DNA of 6,172 nucleotides from Solirubrobacterales bacterium (GCA_015655225.1 JAATFK010000131.1:1-6172); one strand, 5' to 3'. Shown: positions 1 through 6,019, counted from the stretch's first letter. The notes: generated from the letters alone by a model not told the origin. Translations and numbers: made by a program.

Positions 1-887
1 CAGGCCTCGTCGACGCTGCCCACGAAGTCGAGCAGCGCCTCCGCCAGCCGCTCCGGCGACTCCAACGCGACGTAGTGGCCGACGCCGTCGAGCTGGACCG
101 AGGCGACCTCGCCCGGGACCGCTCGTGACAGCGTCGCGGCCGTGAACGGGCCGCCGCCCCCGCCGACCGCGAGCACCGGCGCGCGCAGCGGGCGGGCCCG
201 CGCGAGCGCCTCGATCTCCTCGCCCTCCCGCAACATCGAGCGGTAGAGCCCGGCGGCCCCGCGCCAGCCGTCCGGGCGAGCGTAGGTGCGGGCGAACTCG
301 TCCAGATCGGCGTCGCCGACCGCGCCGGGGTCGGCCGTCATCGCCGGTAAGGCGACTGCCTGCAGGAACTCCCGCTCGCGTCCGGCGAGCAGCAGCTCGG
401 GGATCCCGGGCGCGGCGAGGACGCCGATGTGCCACGCGCCGCCGTGCGTCACGTCGGCGAGCGCCTCCAGACCGAACCCGGGCAGGCCCATCTCCACCGC
501 GGTGAGGCTGAGCACGTTCTCCGGATGGGTGGCGGCGAGGCGGAAGACCGTCGCGCCCGCGATGTCCTGTCCGACGAGGTGGACCGGGCCGACGTCGAGC
601 TGCTCGATCAGCTGGTGAAGGTCCTCGGCCGCGGTCGCGCTGTCGTCGCCGGCTGTCGCCACCGCGGAGTCGCCGAAGCCGCGAAGGTCGACCGCGAAGA
701 CGCGGTGGCGGGCCGCGAGCAGCGGGATCAGCTCGTGGAAGGCCCACCAGCTCTCGGGGAAGCCGTGGACCTGCAGGACCGGCGAGCCGGCCTCGCCCGA
801 GGCGACGTGGTGCAGCCTCGTGCCGTTCACCTCGACGTGGTGGTGCGTGATGCCCGGGAGCGTCGCTCCGGCCGGCGTGCTGAGCAT
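1..887 (-). CDS. alpha/beta hydrolase, epoxide hydrolase / haloacid dehalogenase-like (3' end at window edge)
   Basis: Translating the minus strand from ATG at 887 gives 295 open codons; the last two bases read TG, so the next codon may be a TGA stop just outside the window and the protein is probably near complete. Visible alpha/beta hydrolase marks are an oxyanion motif HGFPE (residues 41-45), a nucleophile elbow GQDIAG with Asp108, and a C-terminal catalytic His271 in [12 protein letters not shown]. An Asp nucleophile is typical of epoxide hydrolases and haloalkane/haloacetate dehalogenases, not esterases. Glu132, 24 residues after the nucleophile, is the likely third triad member, because the usual acid after a later strand is replaced by GGGGGP (242-247). 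Tyr215 in LYRSML may be the lid tyrosine that activates an epoxide. It is a cytosolic enzyme with no signal peptide; the substrate is unknown. A GTG at 899 is in frame 12 nt upstream and is an alternative start. The divergent marR gene is the likely regulator. Confidence 0.88.
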   Translation of the reverse strand, partial: MLSTPAGATLPGITHHHVEVNGTRLHHVASGEAGSPVLQVHGFPESWWAFHELIPLLAARHRVFAVDLRGFGDSAVATAGDDSATAAEDLHQLIEQLDVGPVHLVGQDIAGATVFRLAATHPENVLSLTAVEMGLPGFGLEALADVTHGGAWHIGVLAAPGIPELLLAGREREFLQAVALPAMTADPGAVGDADLDEFARTYARPDGWRGAAGLYRSMLREGEEIEALARARPLRAPVLAVGGGGGPFTAATLSRAVPGEVASVQLDGVGHYVALESPERLAEALLDFVGSVDEA

Positions 888-899
888 GGTCTCTCTCAC

Positions 900-928
900 T
901 TGGTCGACAACCCTGTTGTCCATATGAT
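900..928 (+). promoter_or_regulatory. predicted promoter of the marR gene
   Basis: On the plus strand a weak -35 TTGGTC (900-905, 3/6) and a good -10 TATGAT (923-928, 5/6) are spaced by 17 bp. Transcription would start near 935, giving a leader of about 42 nt. The spacer is almost filled by the perfect palindrome at 906-920. Because its -10 shares bases 924-928 with the opposite promoter, the two promoters should not be occupied by polymerase together. Confidence 0.5.
906..920. promoter_or_regulatory. MarR-type operator 1 (perfect inverted repeat)
   Basis: GACAAC-cct-GTTGTC is a perfect 6-3-6 inverted repeat, the size and symmetry expected for a winged-helix MarR dimer. It lies within the spacer of the marR promoter and covers the predicted hydrolase transcription start, so a bound repressor could block both directions. 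That the adjacent MarR protein is the ligand is inference from position. Confidence 0.65.
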
Positions 929-952
929 AGGTAACCTGGTTGTCTTTGTCCA
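924..952 (-). promoter_or_regulatory. predicted promoter of the hydrolase gene
   Basis: On the minus strand a -35 TGGACA (952-947, 5/6 to consensus) and a -10 TATCAT (929-924, 5/6) are separated by 17 bp. Transcription would begin near 917, leaving a leader of about 30 nt before the ATG, with a purine-rich GAGAGA just upstream of the start as a weak ribosome site. The spacer contains one of the two operator-like repeats (930-944). The -10 overlaps that of the opposite promoter. This is prediction from sequence only. Confidence 0.6.
930..944. promoter_or_regulatory. MarR-type operator 2 (imperfect copy)
   Basis: GGTAAC-ctg-GTTGTC matches operator 1 at 11 of 15 positions, with the right half-site GTTGTC identical. 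Its centre is 24 bp from that of operator 1. It lies within the spacer of the hydrolase promoter and covers the predicted marR transcription start, mirroring operator 1. The degenerate left half suggests weaker binding. Confidence 0.55.
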
Positions 953-976
953 CCCGGTGGCGTAGCCTGCGCGTCC

Positions 977-1456
977 ATGTCCCGCTCCGGCGCCGACCTC
1001 GCCCTGCTCCTCCTCGGTGGCTTCCGCTCGCTCGTCGACGCGGCGATCGTGGAGCTGGCGGCGGCGGGCTATGACGACGTGCGGCCGGTTCACGACTTCG
1101 CGATGCGGGCGATCGCCGGCGGTGCGGAGACGACCTCGGAGCTGGGTCGGCGCCTCTCCGTCTCCAAGCAGGCGGCGGCGAAGACCGTCGCAGTGCTCCA
1201 GGAGCGCGGCTGGGTCAGGCGCGAGCCCGACCCCGGCGACGCTCGCCGCAAGCGCCTGGAGGTCACCCCGCTCGGCTTCGAGGTCCTGAGACGGGGCGAG
1301 GCGATCTTCGACCAGCTGCGCGCGCGCTGGGAGCAGCAGATCGGCCGTGACGAGCTGACGGCGATCGAGACGCACCTGGCGACGCTCGTCGGCGCCGCGC
1401 CCGGACGGCTCGACACCCCAGGCTGGATCGTGCACGACCTCGGCGAGCCCACCTAG
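977..1456 (+). CDS. MarR-family winged-helix transcriptional regulator
   Basis: A 159-residue protein, the usual MarR length. The N-terminal helices (about 5-50) would form the dimer interface. The winged helix-turn-helix follows: [21 protein letters not shown] (about 51-71) holds the HTH, with the recognition helix near 63-76, and the wing is [14 protein letters not shown] (85-98) with the family Asp-x-Arg (D88, R90). A C-terminal helical region completes the dimer. There is no cysteine, so it is not a thiol-based redox sensor of the OhrR kind and is more likely to respond to a small ligand. The ATG at 977 is the only usable start: no in-frame start occurs between it and a TAA at 932. No clear Shine-Dalgarno is seen. 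It probably represses itself and the divergent hydrolase through the paired operators upstream; its effector is unknown. Confidence 0.9.
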   Translation: MSRSGADLALLLLGGFRSLVDAAIVELAAAGYDDVRPVHDFAMRAIAGGAETTSELGRRLSVSKQAAAKTVAVLQERGWVRREPDPGDARRKRLEVTPLGFEVLRRGEAIFDQLRARWEQQIGRDELTAIETHLATLVGAAPGRLDTPGWIVHDLGEPT

Positions 1457-1462
1457 GTGGGC
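1447..1462. terminator. 16-bp palindrome between convergent genes, possible bidirectional terminator
   Basis: GCCCACCTAGGTGGGC is a perfect palindrome that includes the marR stop codon (1454-1456) and lies 12 bp from the stop of the convergent transporter gene. As RNA it could fold in either direction into a 6-bp GC-rich stem with a CUAG loop. There is no U-tract, so classical intrinsic termination is uncertain. Confidence 0.35.
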
Positions 1463-1473
1463 ATGGTCGCTGC

Positions 1474-2517
1474 TCAGTCATCGTGCGTGCGCAGCGCCGT
1501 CGCCGCCACGACGCAGCCGATCCCGACGACCTCCAGCGGACCCGGGACCTGGCCGAGGACGACGATCCCGACGAGCGTCGCGGTCGCCGGCAGGAGCGCC
1601 AGCAGCAGCGCGAAGCGGGCGCGCGAGAGCCGCGCCATCGCGACCTGGTCGAGCGCGTAGGGAATGACCGACGACGCCAGCCCGACGCCGACGCACGCCG
1701 CCAGCAGCCCCGGTGAGAGCAGCGCGTGCGCGGCCGAGGAGGCGCTGAACGGCGCGAGCGCGACCGCCGCGACCGCCATCGCGACCGCCAGCCCCCGGCC
1801 GCGGTCGAGCGCCGGGTCGGCGGCGACGCGGTGCCCGAGCACGATGTAGCCCGCCCACAGCACCCCGGCCGCGAGCGCCAGCGCGACGCCGAGGGCGTTG
1901 CCGGCGAGGTGCACGTCGCTCAGGAGGACGACGCCGGCGACCGCCAGCGCGAGCGCGCCGAGGTCGCGCCGCGTGCGCGACCCGGCGACCGTGACGGCGA
2001 TCGGGCCGAGGAACTCGAGCGCGACCGCCGTCCCCAGCGGCAGCCGGTCGATCGCGAGGTAGAAGGTGGTGTTCATCCCCCCCAGCACGAGGCCGAAGGA
2101 GACCAGCAGCCAGAGGCGGGAGCGGCGGGCGGCGCGGTCGCGGGCGGTGGCGGTGGCGGGCCCGCGCGTGCCGACGGCGGCGCCGGCCGGGCCGCTCGGG
2201 ACCAGCGGCCGCAAACGGGAGAGCGGCGCCACGCGGCCGCGTACGCCGACGGCGTCCGGCACCCGGAGCGGCGCCGCGCCGCCAGGCGCGCCGTCCACCG
2301 CGAGCACCCCCCACGGCCGTCGCCACGCCACCAGCACGACCGCCGCCGTCAGCACCCGCAGCCACGCGACGCCGGCCGCCGGCACGCGGGCGAACAGCAG
2401 CACGGCGAGCCCCGCGCCGACGTACTGCGTGACCGCCCCGATCACGAACAGCCCCTGCGGCGGGGTCCGCCACGGCAGCCCGCCGAGACGGCGGGCGCGG
2501 CTGGCGACGGCCTCCAT
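1474..2517 (-). CDS. EamA/DMT-family exporter, RhtA-like
   Basis: A 347-residue inner-membrane protein from ATG at 2517 to TGA at 1474-1476. Ten hydrophobic segments are visible, at about 21-43, 46-67, 135-152, 159-178, 185-201, 206-228, 241-257, 265-285, 300-321 and 327-343, in the two-repeat layout of the drug/metabolite transporter superfamily. Segments LPLGTAVALEFLGPIAV (159-175) and SSVIPYALDQVAMARL (282-297) closely resemble the threonine/homoserine exporter RhtA, so efflux of amino acids or related metabolites is likely; the substrate is inference. Two oddities: a roughly 65-residue Arg/Pro/Ala-rich loop (68-134) between segments 2 and 3 makes it about 50 residues longer than RhtA, and the usual LEP motif in the second EamA repeat reads LLP (308-310). 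A GGAG lies only 2 nt before the ATG. A GTG 33 nt upstream is in frame and is an alternative start. Confidence 0.88.
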   Translation of the reverse strand: MEAVASRARRLGGLPWRTPPQGLFVIGAVTQYVGAGLAVLLFARVPAAGVAWLRVLTAAVVLVAWRRPWGVLAVDGAPGGAAPLRVPDAVGVRGRVAPLSRLRPLVPSGPAGAAVGTRGPATATARDRAARRSRLWLLVSFGLVLGGMNTTFYLAIDRLPLGTAVALEFLGPIAVTVAGSRTRRDLGALALAVAGVVLLSDVHLAGNALGVALALAAGVLWAGYIVLGHRVAADPALDRGRGLAVAMAVAAVALAPFSASSAAHALLSPGLLAACVGVGLASSVIPYALDQVAMARLSRARFALLLALLPATATLVGIVVLGQVPGPLEVVGIGCVVAATALRTHDD

Positions 2518-2626
2518 CGCTCCAGTATGCCCGCGCTCGCGCGCCGCCACGTTGCTTTCCGACCTTCCCGCCCGCACGCGCTCGCCGCCCGGCATGCAAC
2601 GTTTCGCGCGAGGGAACGCAAGGACC
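2518..2626. other. divergent intergenic region between transporter and sigma operon
   Basis: This 109-bp gap must hold the start signals of both the leftward transporter and the rightward sigma operon. On the minus strand a CATACT (4/6 to a -10) sits 6 nt before the transporter ATG, compatible with a leaderless transcript, but no -35 is evident. A partial inverted repeat is present: ACGTTGC at 2549-2555 and GCAACGT at 2596-2602, extendable to 12 bp with 10 matches. No convincing sigma-70 or SigB-type promoter was found for the sigma gene. Confidence 0.4.
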
Positions 2627-3460
2627 GTGAGCGTCATAACCTCCGCCCCCCGCGAGCCCGGTCGCACCCTCGACGGCGAGCGACTGCTCGCGCGCTACCG
2701 GCGGACCCGCGACCCCCGGGCGCGCGAGGAGGCGATCCGCTGCTACATGCCGCTCGCCCGCCGCCTCGCCTCCCGCTACCAGCGCGGACAGGACCCACTC
2801 GACGACCTGCTGCAGGTCGCCTACCTCGGCCTCGTGAAGGCGGTCGACCGCTTCGACCCCTCCCACGGCGCGCGCTTCAGCTCGTTCGCGATCCCGACGA
2901 TCTCCGGCGAGCTGCGCCGGCACTTCCGCGACACCTCGTGGACGCTGCACGTCCCGCGCGGCGTCCAGGAGGCGGCGCTGCGGGTGACGCGGGCGACGAG
3001 CGTGCTGACGACCGAGCTGGGCCGCCCGCCGACCGCCCGCGAGCTGGCCGACGCGACCGACCTCTCGCTGGAGGACGTCGCCGAGGCGCTGCAGGCGCGC
3101 GCGATCCAGGACACGACCTCGCTCGACCAGCCGCGCGCGGGCGGCCTCGACGGCGACGTCACGATCGCCGAGGTCGTCGGGGCGGACGACGAGCGCCTGG
3201 AGCTGGTCGAGGAGCTGGCGACCGTCGCCCCCCTGATCCAAGCCCTGCCGCTGCGCGAGCGCGAGATCCTCTTCATGCGCTTCGCGCGCGATCTGACGCA
3301 GTCGGAGATCGCGGAGCGGATCGGCTGCTCGCAGATGCAGGTCTCCCGCCTCCTGCGGCGCGCGATCACCCGGCTCAGCCAGGTCAGCGACCAGCCGCAG
3401 GCCGAGGCGCGCCGCCCGTCGCGGGCGGCGGCCCCCGCCGCGGTCGATGGCGCACCCTGA
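2627..3460 (+). CDS. SigB/SigF-type alternative RNA polymerase sigma factor
   Basis: The GTG start gives 277 residues. Domain order is that of group 3 sigma factors: region 2 at about 33-105, with DDLLQVAYLGLVKAVDRFDP (59-78, core binding) and SSFAIPTISGELRRHFRD (85-102, -10 recognition); region 3 at about 108-185, with VPRGVQEA and LGRPPTARELA; region 4 at about 200-252, with helix-turn-helix LTQSEIAERIGCSQMQVSR (223-241) for the -35. There is no region 1.1. It should direct polymerase to a stress, starvation or differentiation regulon, as SigB/SigF relatives do. The chosen GTG has AAGGA 2 nt upstream, which is close; an in-frame ATG at 2594 would add 11 residues and is the alternative. No anti-sigma or anti-anti-sigma gene is adjacent. 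Its 3' end overlaps the cheB-like gene by 14 bp, so the two are probably co-transcribed and translationally coupled. Confidence 0.92.
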   Translation: MSVITSAPREPGRTLDGERLLARYRRTRDPRAREEAIRCYMPLARRLASRYQRGQDPLDDLLQVAYLGLVKAVDRFDPSHGARFSSFAIPTISGELRRHFRDTSWTLHVPRGVQEAALRVTRATSVLTTELGRPPTARELADATDLSLEDVAEALQARAIQDTTSLDQPRAGGLDGDVTIAEVVGADDERLELVEELATVAPLIQALPLREREILFMRFARDLTQSEIAERIGCSQMQVSRLLRRAITRLSQVSDQPQAEARRPSRAAAPAAVDGAP

Positions 3461-4118
3461 GTCGATCGAGGTCGTCGCACTCGGGGCCTCCGCGGGCGGC
3501 GTCGAGGCGCTGACGCGGCTGATCTCGCTGCTGCCGGCCGACTTTCCCGCTGCCGTCTTCGTCGTCCTGCACCTGCTGGAGTCGGGCACCAGCCGGCTGG
3601 CGGCGATCCTCGGGCGCGCCGGGGCGCTGCCGGTGGAGACCGCGCGCGACGGCGCGCCGGTCGTCCCCGGGCGGGTCGCGGTCGCGCCGCCCGGCGTCCA
3701 CCTGACGCTCGACGGCGCGGTGATGCGGCTCGGCGACGGGCCGCGCGAGCGCGGTCACCGGCCGGCGGTCGACCCGCTCTTTCGCAGCGTCGCCGAGCAC
3801 CGCGGCCCACGCGCGGCGGCCGTCGTCCTCTCCGGAACCGGCAGCGATGGGACGCGCGGGCTGCTGGAGGTCAAGCGCCGCGGCGGCGTGGCCTTCGCGC
3901 AGGATCCCGCCGAGGCACGCTACGACGGGATGCCGCGCAGCGCGCGTACGCACGTCGCGCTCGACGGCGTCCTCGGATGCGAGGCGCTCGCGAGCACGCT
4001 CGTTCGTCTGGCCACCGCAGGGGCGGGTACGATCAGCGGAGCGCTCGGCCACCCGATCGCTCCCACCCCGGACGCCGTCGAAGACGTCCCCGACGTCGCG
4101 AACGAGAGCCAGGCATGA
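3447..4118 (+). CDS. stand-alone CheB-type protein-glutamate methylesterase domain
   Basis: A 223-residue protein made almost entirely of the CheB catalytic domain. The triad is recognisable: Ser15 in GASAGG, His42 in VVLHL, and Asp134 in GTGSDGTRG. Other family blocks are PPGVHLTL (81-88), HRPAVDPLFRSVA (104-116) and QDPAEARYDGMPRSA (152-166). CheB removes methyl groups from, or deamidates, glutamyl/glutaminyl side chains of sensory proteins. The N-terminal receiver domain of classical CheB is absent, so activation by CheA-type phosphorylation is not expected. The last 30 or so residues are a Pro/Asp/Glu-containing tail. Translation starts inside the sigma gene without a Shine-Dalgarno, implying reinitiation, and ends in an ATGA overlap with the CheR-PAS gene. 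The two enzymes probably act on a common target, but no chemoreceptor is encoded here. Confidence 0.92.
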   Translation: MAHPESIEVVALGASAGGVEALTRLISLLPADFPAAVFVVLHLLESGTSRLAAILGRAGALPVETARDGAPVVPGRVAVAPPGVHLTLDGAVMRLGDGPRERGHRPAVDPLFRSVAEHRGPRAAAVVLSGTGSDGTRGLLEVKRRGGVAFAQDPAEARYDGMPRSARTHVALDGVLGCEALASTLVRLATAGAGTISGALGHPIAPTPDAVEDVPDVANESQA

Positions 4119-6019
4119 GCGAGACGACGAGCGACGCGGACCCCGCCGAGCACGAGCCCGACGGTCCCGTCGAGCCGCTCGAGCTGCTGCTCGACTACCT
4201 CAAGCGCGCTCGCGGGTTCGACTTCACCGGCTACAAGCGCTCCAGCCTCGAGCGCCGCATCTCGAAGCGGATGGGCATGCTGGAGCTGGGCGGCGCCGGC
4301 ACGTACCTCGACTATCTCGACTACCTCGAGGTCCACCCGGACGAGTTCAGCGCGCTGTTCGACACGATCCTGATCAACGTGACCGCGTTCTTCCGCGACG
4401 AGGACGCGTGGGAGTGGGTCGCCCGTGAGATCGTCCCGCAGCTGCTGGTGCTGCGCCGCACCGACGCGCCGGTGCGGATCTGGAGCGCCGGCTGCTCCTC
4501 CGGCGAGGAGGCCTACACGATCGCGATCCTGCTGGCCGAGGCGCTCGGGCGCGACCAGTTCCTCGACCGCGTGAAGATCTACGCGACCGACGTGGACGAG
4601 GACGCGCTCGCGACGGCGCGACAGGGCGTCTACGAGGCGCAGCAGGTGGCGGGCGTCCCCGAGGTCCTGCTCGACCGCTATTTCGACCGCACCGGCGGCC
4701 GCTTCCGCTTCGACACGGCGTTGCGCCGCGCCGTCATCTTCGGTCGCAACGACCTCGTCCAGGACGCGCCGATCTCGAAGATCGACCTGCTGCTCTGCCG
4801 CAACACGCTGATGTACTTCAACGCCGAGACGCAGGCCCGGATCCTCGGCCGCTTCAACTTCTCGCTCGACGGCAACGGCTTCCTCTTCCTCGGCAAGTCG
4901 GAGATGCTGATCACGCACACCGACCTGTTCACGCCGGTCAACCTCAAGCGCCGCGTCTTCAGAAGAGTGCAGAGCGCGAGCCTGCGCGACCGCCTGCTGG
5001 TGGCCGACCGCACGACCGACGGGAACGCCGGCCAGCTGGGGCTGGCGATGCGCGAGAGCGGCTTCGACGCGGCCCCGTTCGCGCAGGTGATCGTGGCCGA
5101 CGACGGCCGGCTCGTGCTCGCGAACCGCCGCGCGCGCGAGCTGTTCGCGCTGACCGGCGAGGACCTCGGCCGGCCGCTGAAGGAGCTGGGGCTCTCCTAC
5201 CGCCCGCTGGAGCTGCCGGCCGCGATCGAGCAGGCCGCGAACGACCGCCGCTCGCTCACGCGCGGACCGGTCGCCTGGACGACGGCGGAGGGCGAGGCGG
5301 TCGAGCTGGAGGTGCTCTTCACGCCGCTGTTCGCCGGTGCCGCCCTGCTCGGCGTGAGCATCGCCTACAGCGACGTGACCGAGCGCCAGCGGCTGCGCGA
5401 CGAGCTGGACCGCGTGCGCCACGAGCTGGAGACCTCCTACGAGGAGCTGCAGTCCACGGTCGAGGAGCTGGAGACGACGAACGAAGAGCTCCAGTCCACG
5501 AACGAGGAGCTGGAGACGACGAACGAGGAGCTCCAGTCCACGAACGAGGAGCTGGAGACGACGAACGAAGAGCTCCAGTCGACCAACGAGGAGCTGGAGA
5601 CGATCAACGACGACCTGCGCGAGCGCAGCGGGGACGTCGACGCCGTCAACCTCTTCCTCGAGACGGTCCTCACTAGCGTCGGGGTCGGCGTCGTCGTGCT
5701 TGACACCGAGCGCAAGGTGCAGGTCTGGAACGCGCACACGGAGGAGCTGTGGGGATTGACGAGCGCCGAGGTCGGCGGCGAGCGCTTCTTCGAGCTCGAC
5801 GTCGGCCTGCCGATCGACCAGCTGAAGACGCCGATCCGCGAGGCGATGCGCGACCGCTCCTTCCGCGCCGACGTGACGCTCGCGGCGACGACCCGCCGCG
5901 GCCGCGCGATCGAGTGCACCGTGACGGTCCTCCCGCTCGCGGTCGATGGCACCGACGTCTCCGGCGCGGTCCTGCTGATGGAGGTCCGCGGCGAGCCGAC
6001 GAACGGGCCGGTCGGCTAG
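4115..6019 (+). CDS. CheR-type methyltransferase fused to PAS, coiled coil and PAS
   Basis: A 634-residue protein starting at the ATG of the ATGA overlap. Residues about 20-95 form the CheR N-terminal helical domain, including KRSSLERRISKRM and NVTAFFRD (Arg94). Residues about 98-285 are the SAM-dependent methyltransferase: GCSSGEEAY (126-134) binds S-adenosylmethionine, followed by YATDVDEDAL (156-165) and LLCRNTLMYF (226-235). CheR enzymes methylate receptor glutamates. A first PAS domain spans about 317-424, a coiled coil 425-505 and a second PAS about 507-625; the protein then ends. Related multi-domain proteins often continue into histidine kinase domains or carry CheB in the same chain; here CheB is separate and no kinase follows. 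There is no membrane segment, so it is probably cytosolic and senses an internal cue through the PAS domains. PAS ligands and methylation target cannot be read from the sequence. Confidence 0.93.
   Translation: MSETTSDADPAEHEPDGPVEPLELLLDYLKRARGFDFTGYKRSSLERRISKRMGMLELGGAGTYLDYLDYLEVHPDEFSALFDTILINVTAFFRDEDAWEWVAREIVPQLLVLRRTDAPVRIWSAGCSSGEEAYTIAILLAEALGRDQFLDRVKIYATDVDEDALATARQGVYEAQQVAGVPEVLLDRYFDRTGGRFRFDTALRRAVIFGRNDLVQDAPISKIDLLLCRNTLMYFNAETQARILGRFNFSLDGNGFLFLGKSEMLITHTDLFTPVNLKRRVFRRVQSASLRDRLLVADRTTDGNAGQLGLAMRESGFDAAPFAQVIVADDGRLVLANRRARELFALTGEDLGRPLKELGLSYRPLELPAAIEQAANDRRSLTRGPVAWTTAEGEAVELEVLFTPLFAGAALLGVSIAYSDVTERQRLRDELDRVRHELETSYEELQSTVEELETTNEELQSTNEELETTNEELQSTNEELETTNEELQSTNEELETINDDLRERSGDVDAVNLFLETVLTSVGVGVVVLDTERKVQVWNAHTEELWGLTSAEVGGERFFELDVGLPIDQLKTPIREAMRDRSFRADVTLAATTRRGRAIECTVTVLPLAVDGTDVSGAVLLMEVRGEPTNGPVG
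5444..5611 (+). repeat. four tandem 42-bp repeats coding for a 14-residue coiled-coil unit
   Basis: Four in-frame units (5444, 5486, 5528, 5570) encode ELQSTNEELETTNE-like peptides at residues 444-499. Units 2 and 3 are identical except for the last base (41/42); unit 1 matches unit 2 at 38/42 and unit 4 matches unit 3 at 37/42. The protein pattern is a strict heptad with Leu at d, Asn at a and paired Glu at b and c. Repeats of this type recur between PAS domains in CheR-PAS proteins, so this is a structural linker and not a mobile repeat. Confidence 0.95.

Noticed and set aside
429..965. A plus-strand open frame across the hydrolase and promoter gap
   Set aside because: It runs antisense to the hydrolase, which has a full set of alpha/beta hydrolase motifs, and passes through the divergent promoter region.
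896..1435. A minus-strand open frame opposite marR
   Set aside because: No family features are visible, and the plus strand encodes a typical full-length MarR protein in the same place.
2601..2615. GTTT followed by GGGAA upstream of the sigma gene, as a SigB/SigF-type autoregulatory promoter
   Set aside because: The two elements are only about 7 bp apart, far less than the usual 12-16, and the second does not match GGGTAT well.
1726..3513. A 595-codon plus-strand open frame
   Set aside because: Low-complexity translation with no recognisable family. It runs antisense to the transporter and out of frame with the sigma gene.
1478..3589. A 703-codon minus-strand open frame across the transporter and sigma genes
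   Set aside because: It covers two well-recognised genes in other frames, and its Arg/Ala/Pro/Gly-rich translation shows no domain. Long shadow frames are expected at this GC content.
5444..5611. Tandem repeats as a possible CRISPR array or minisatellite
   Set aside because: Units are contiguous with no spacers, keep the reading frame, and encode a coiled coil typical of this protein family.
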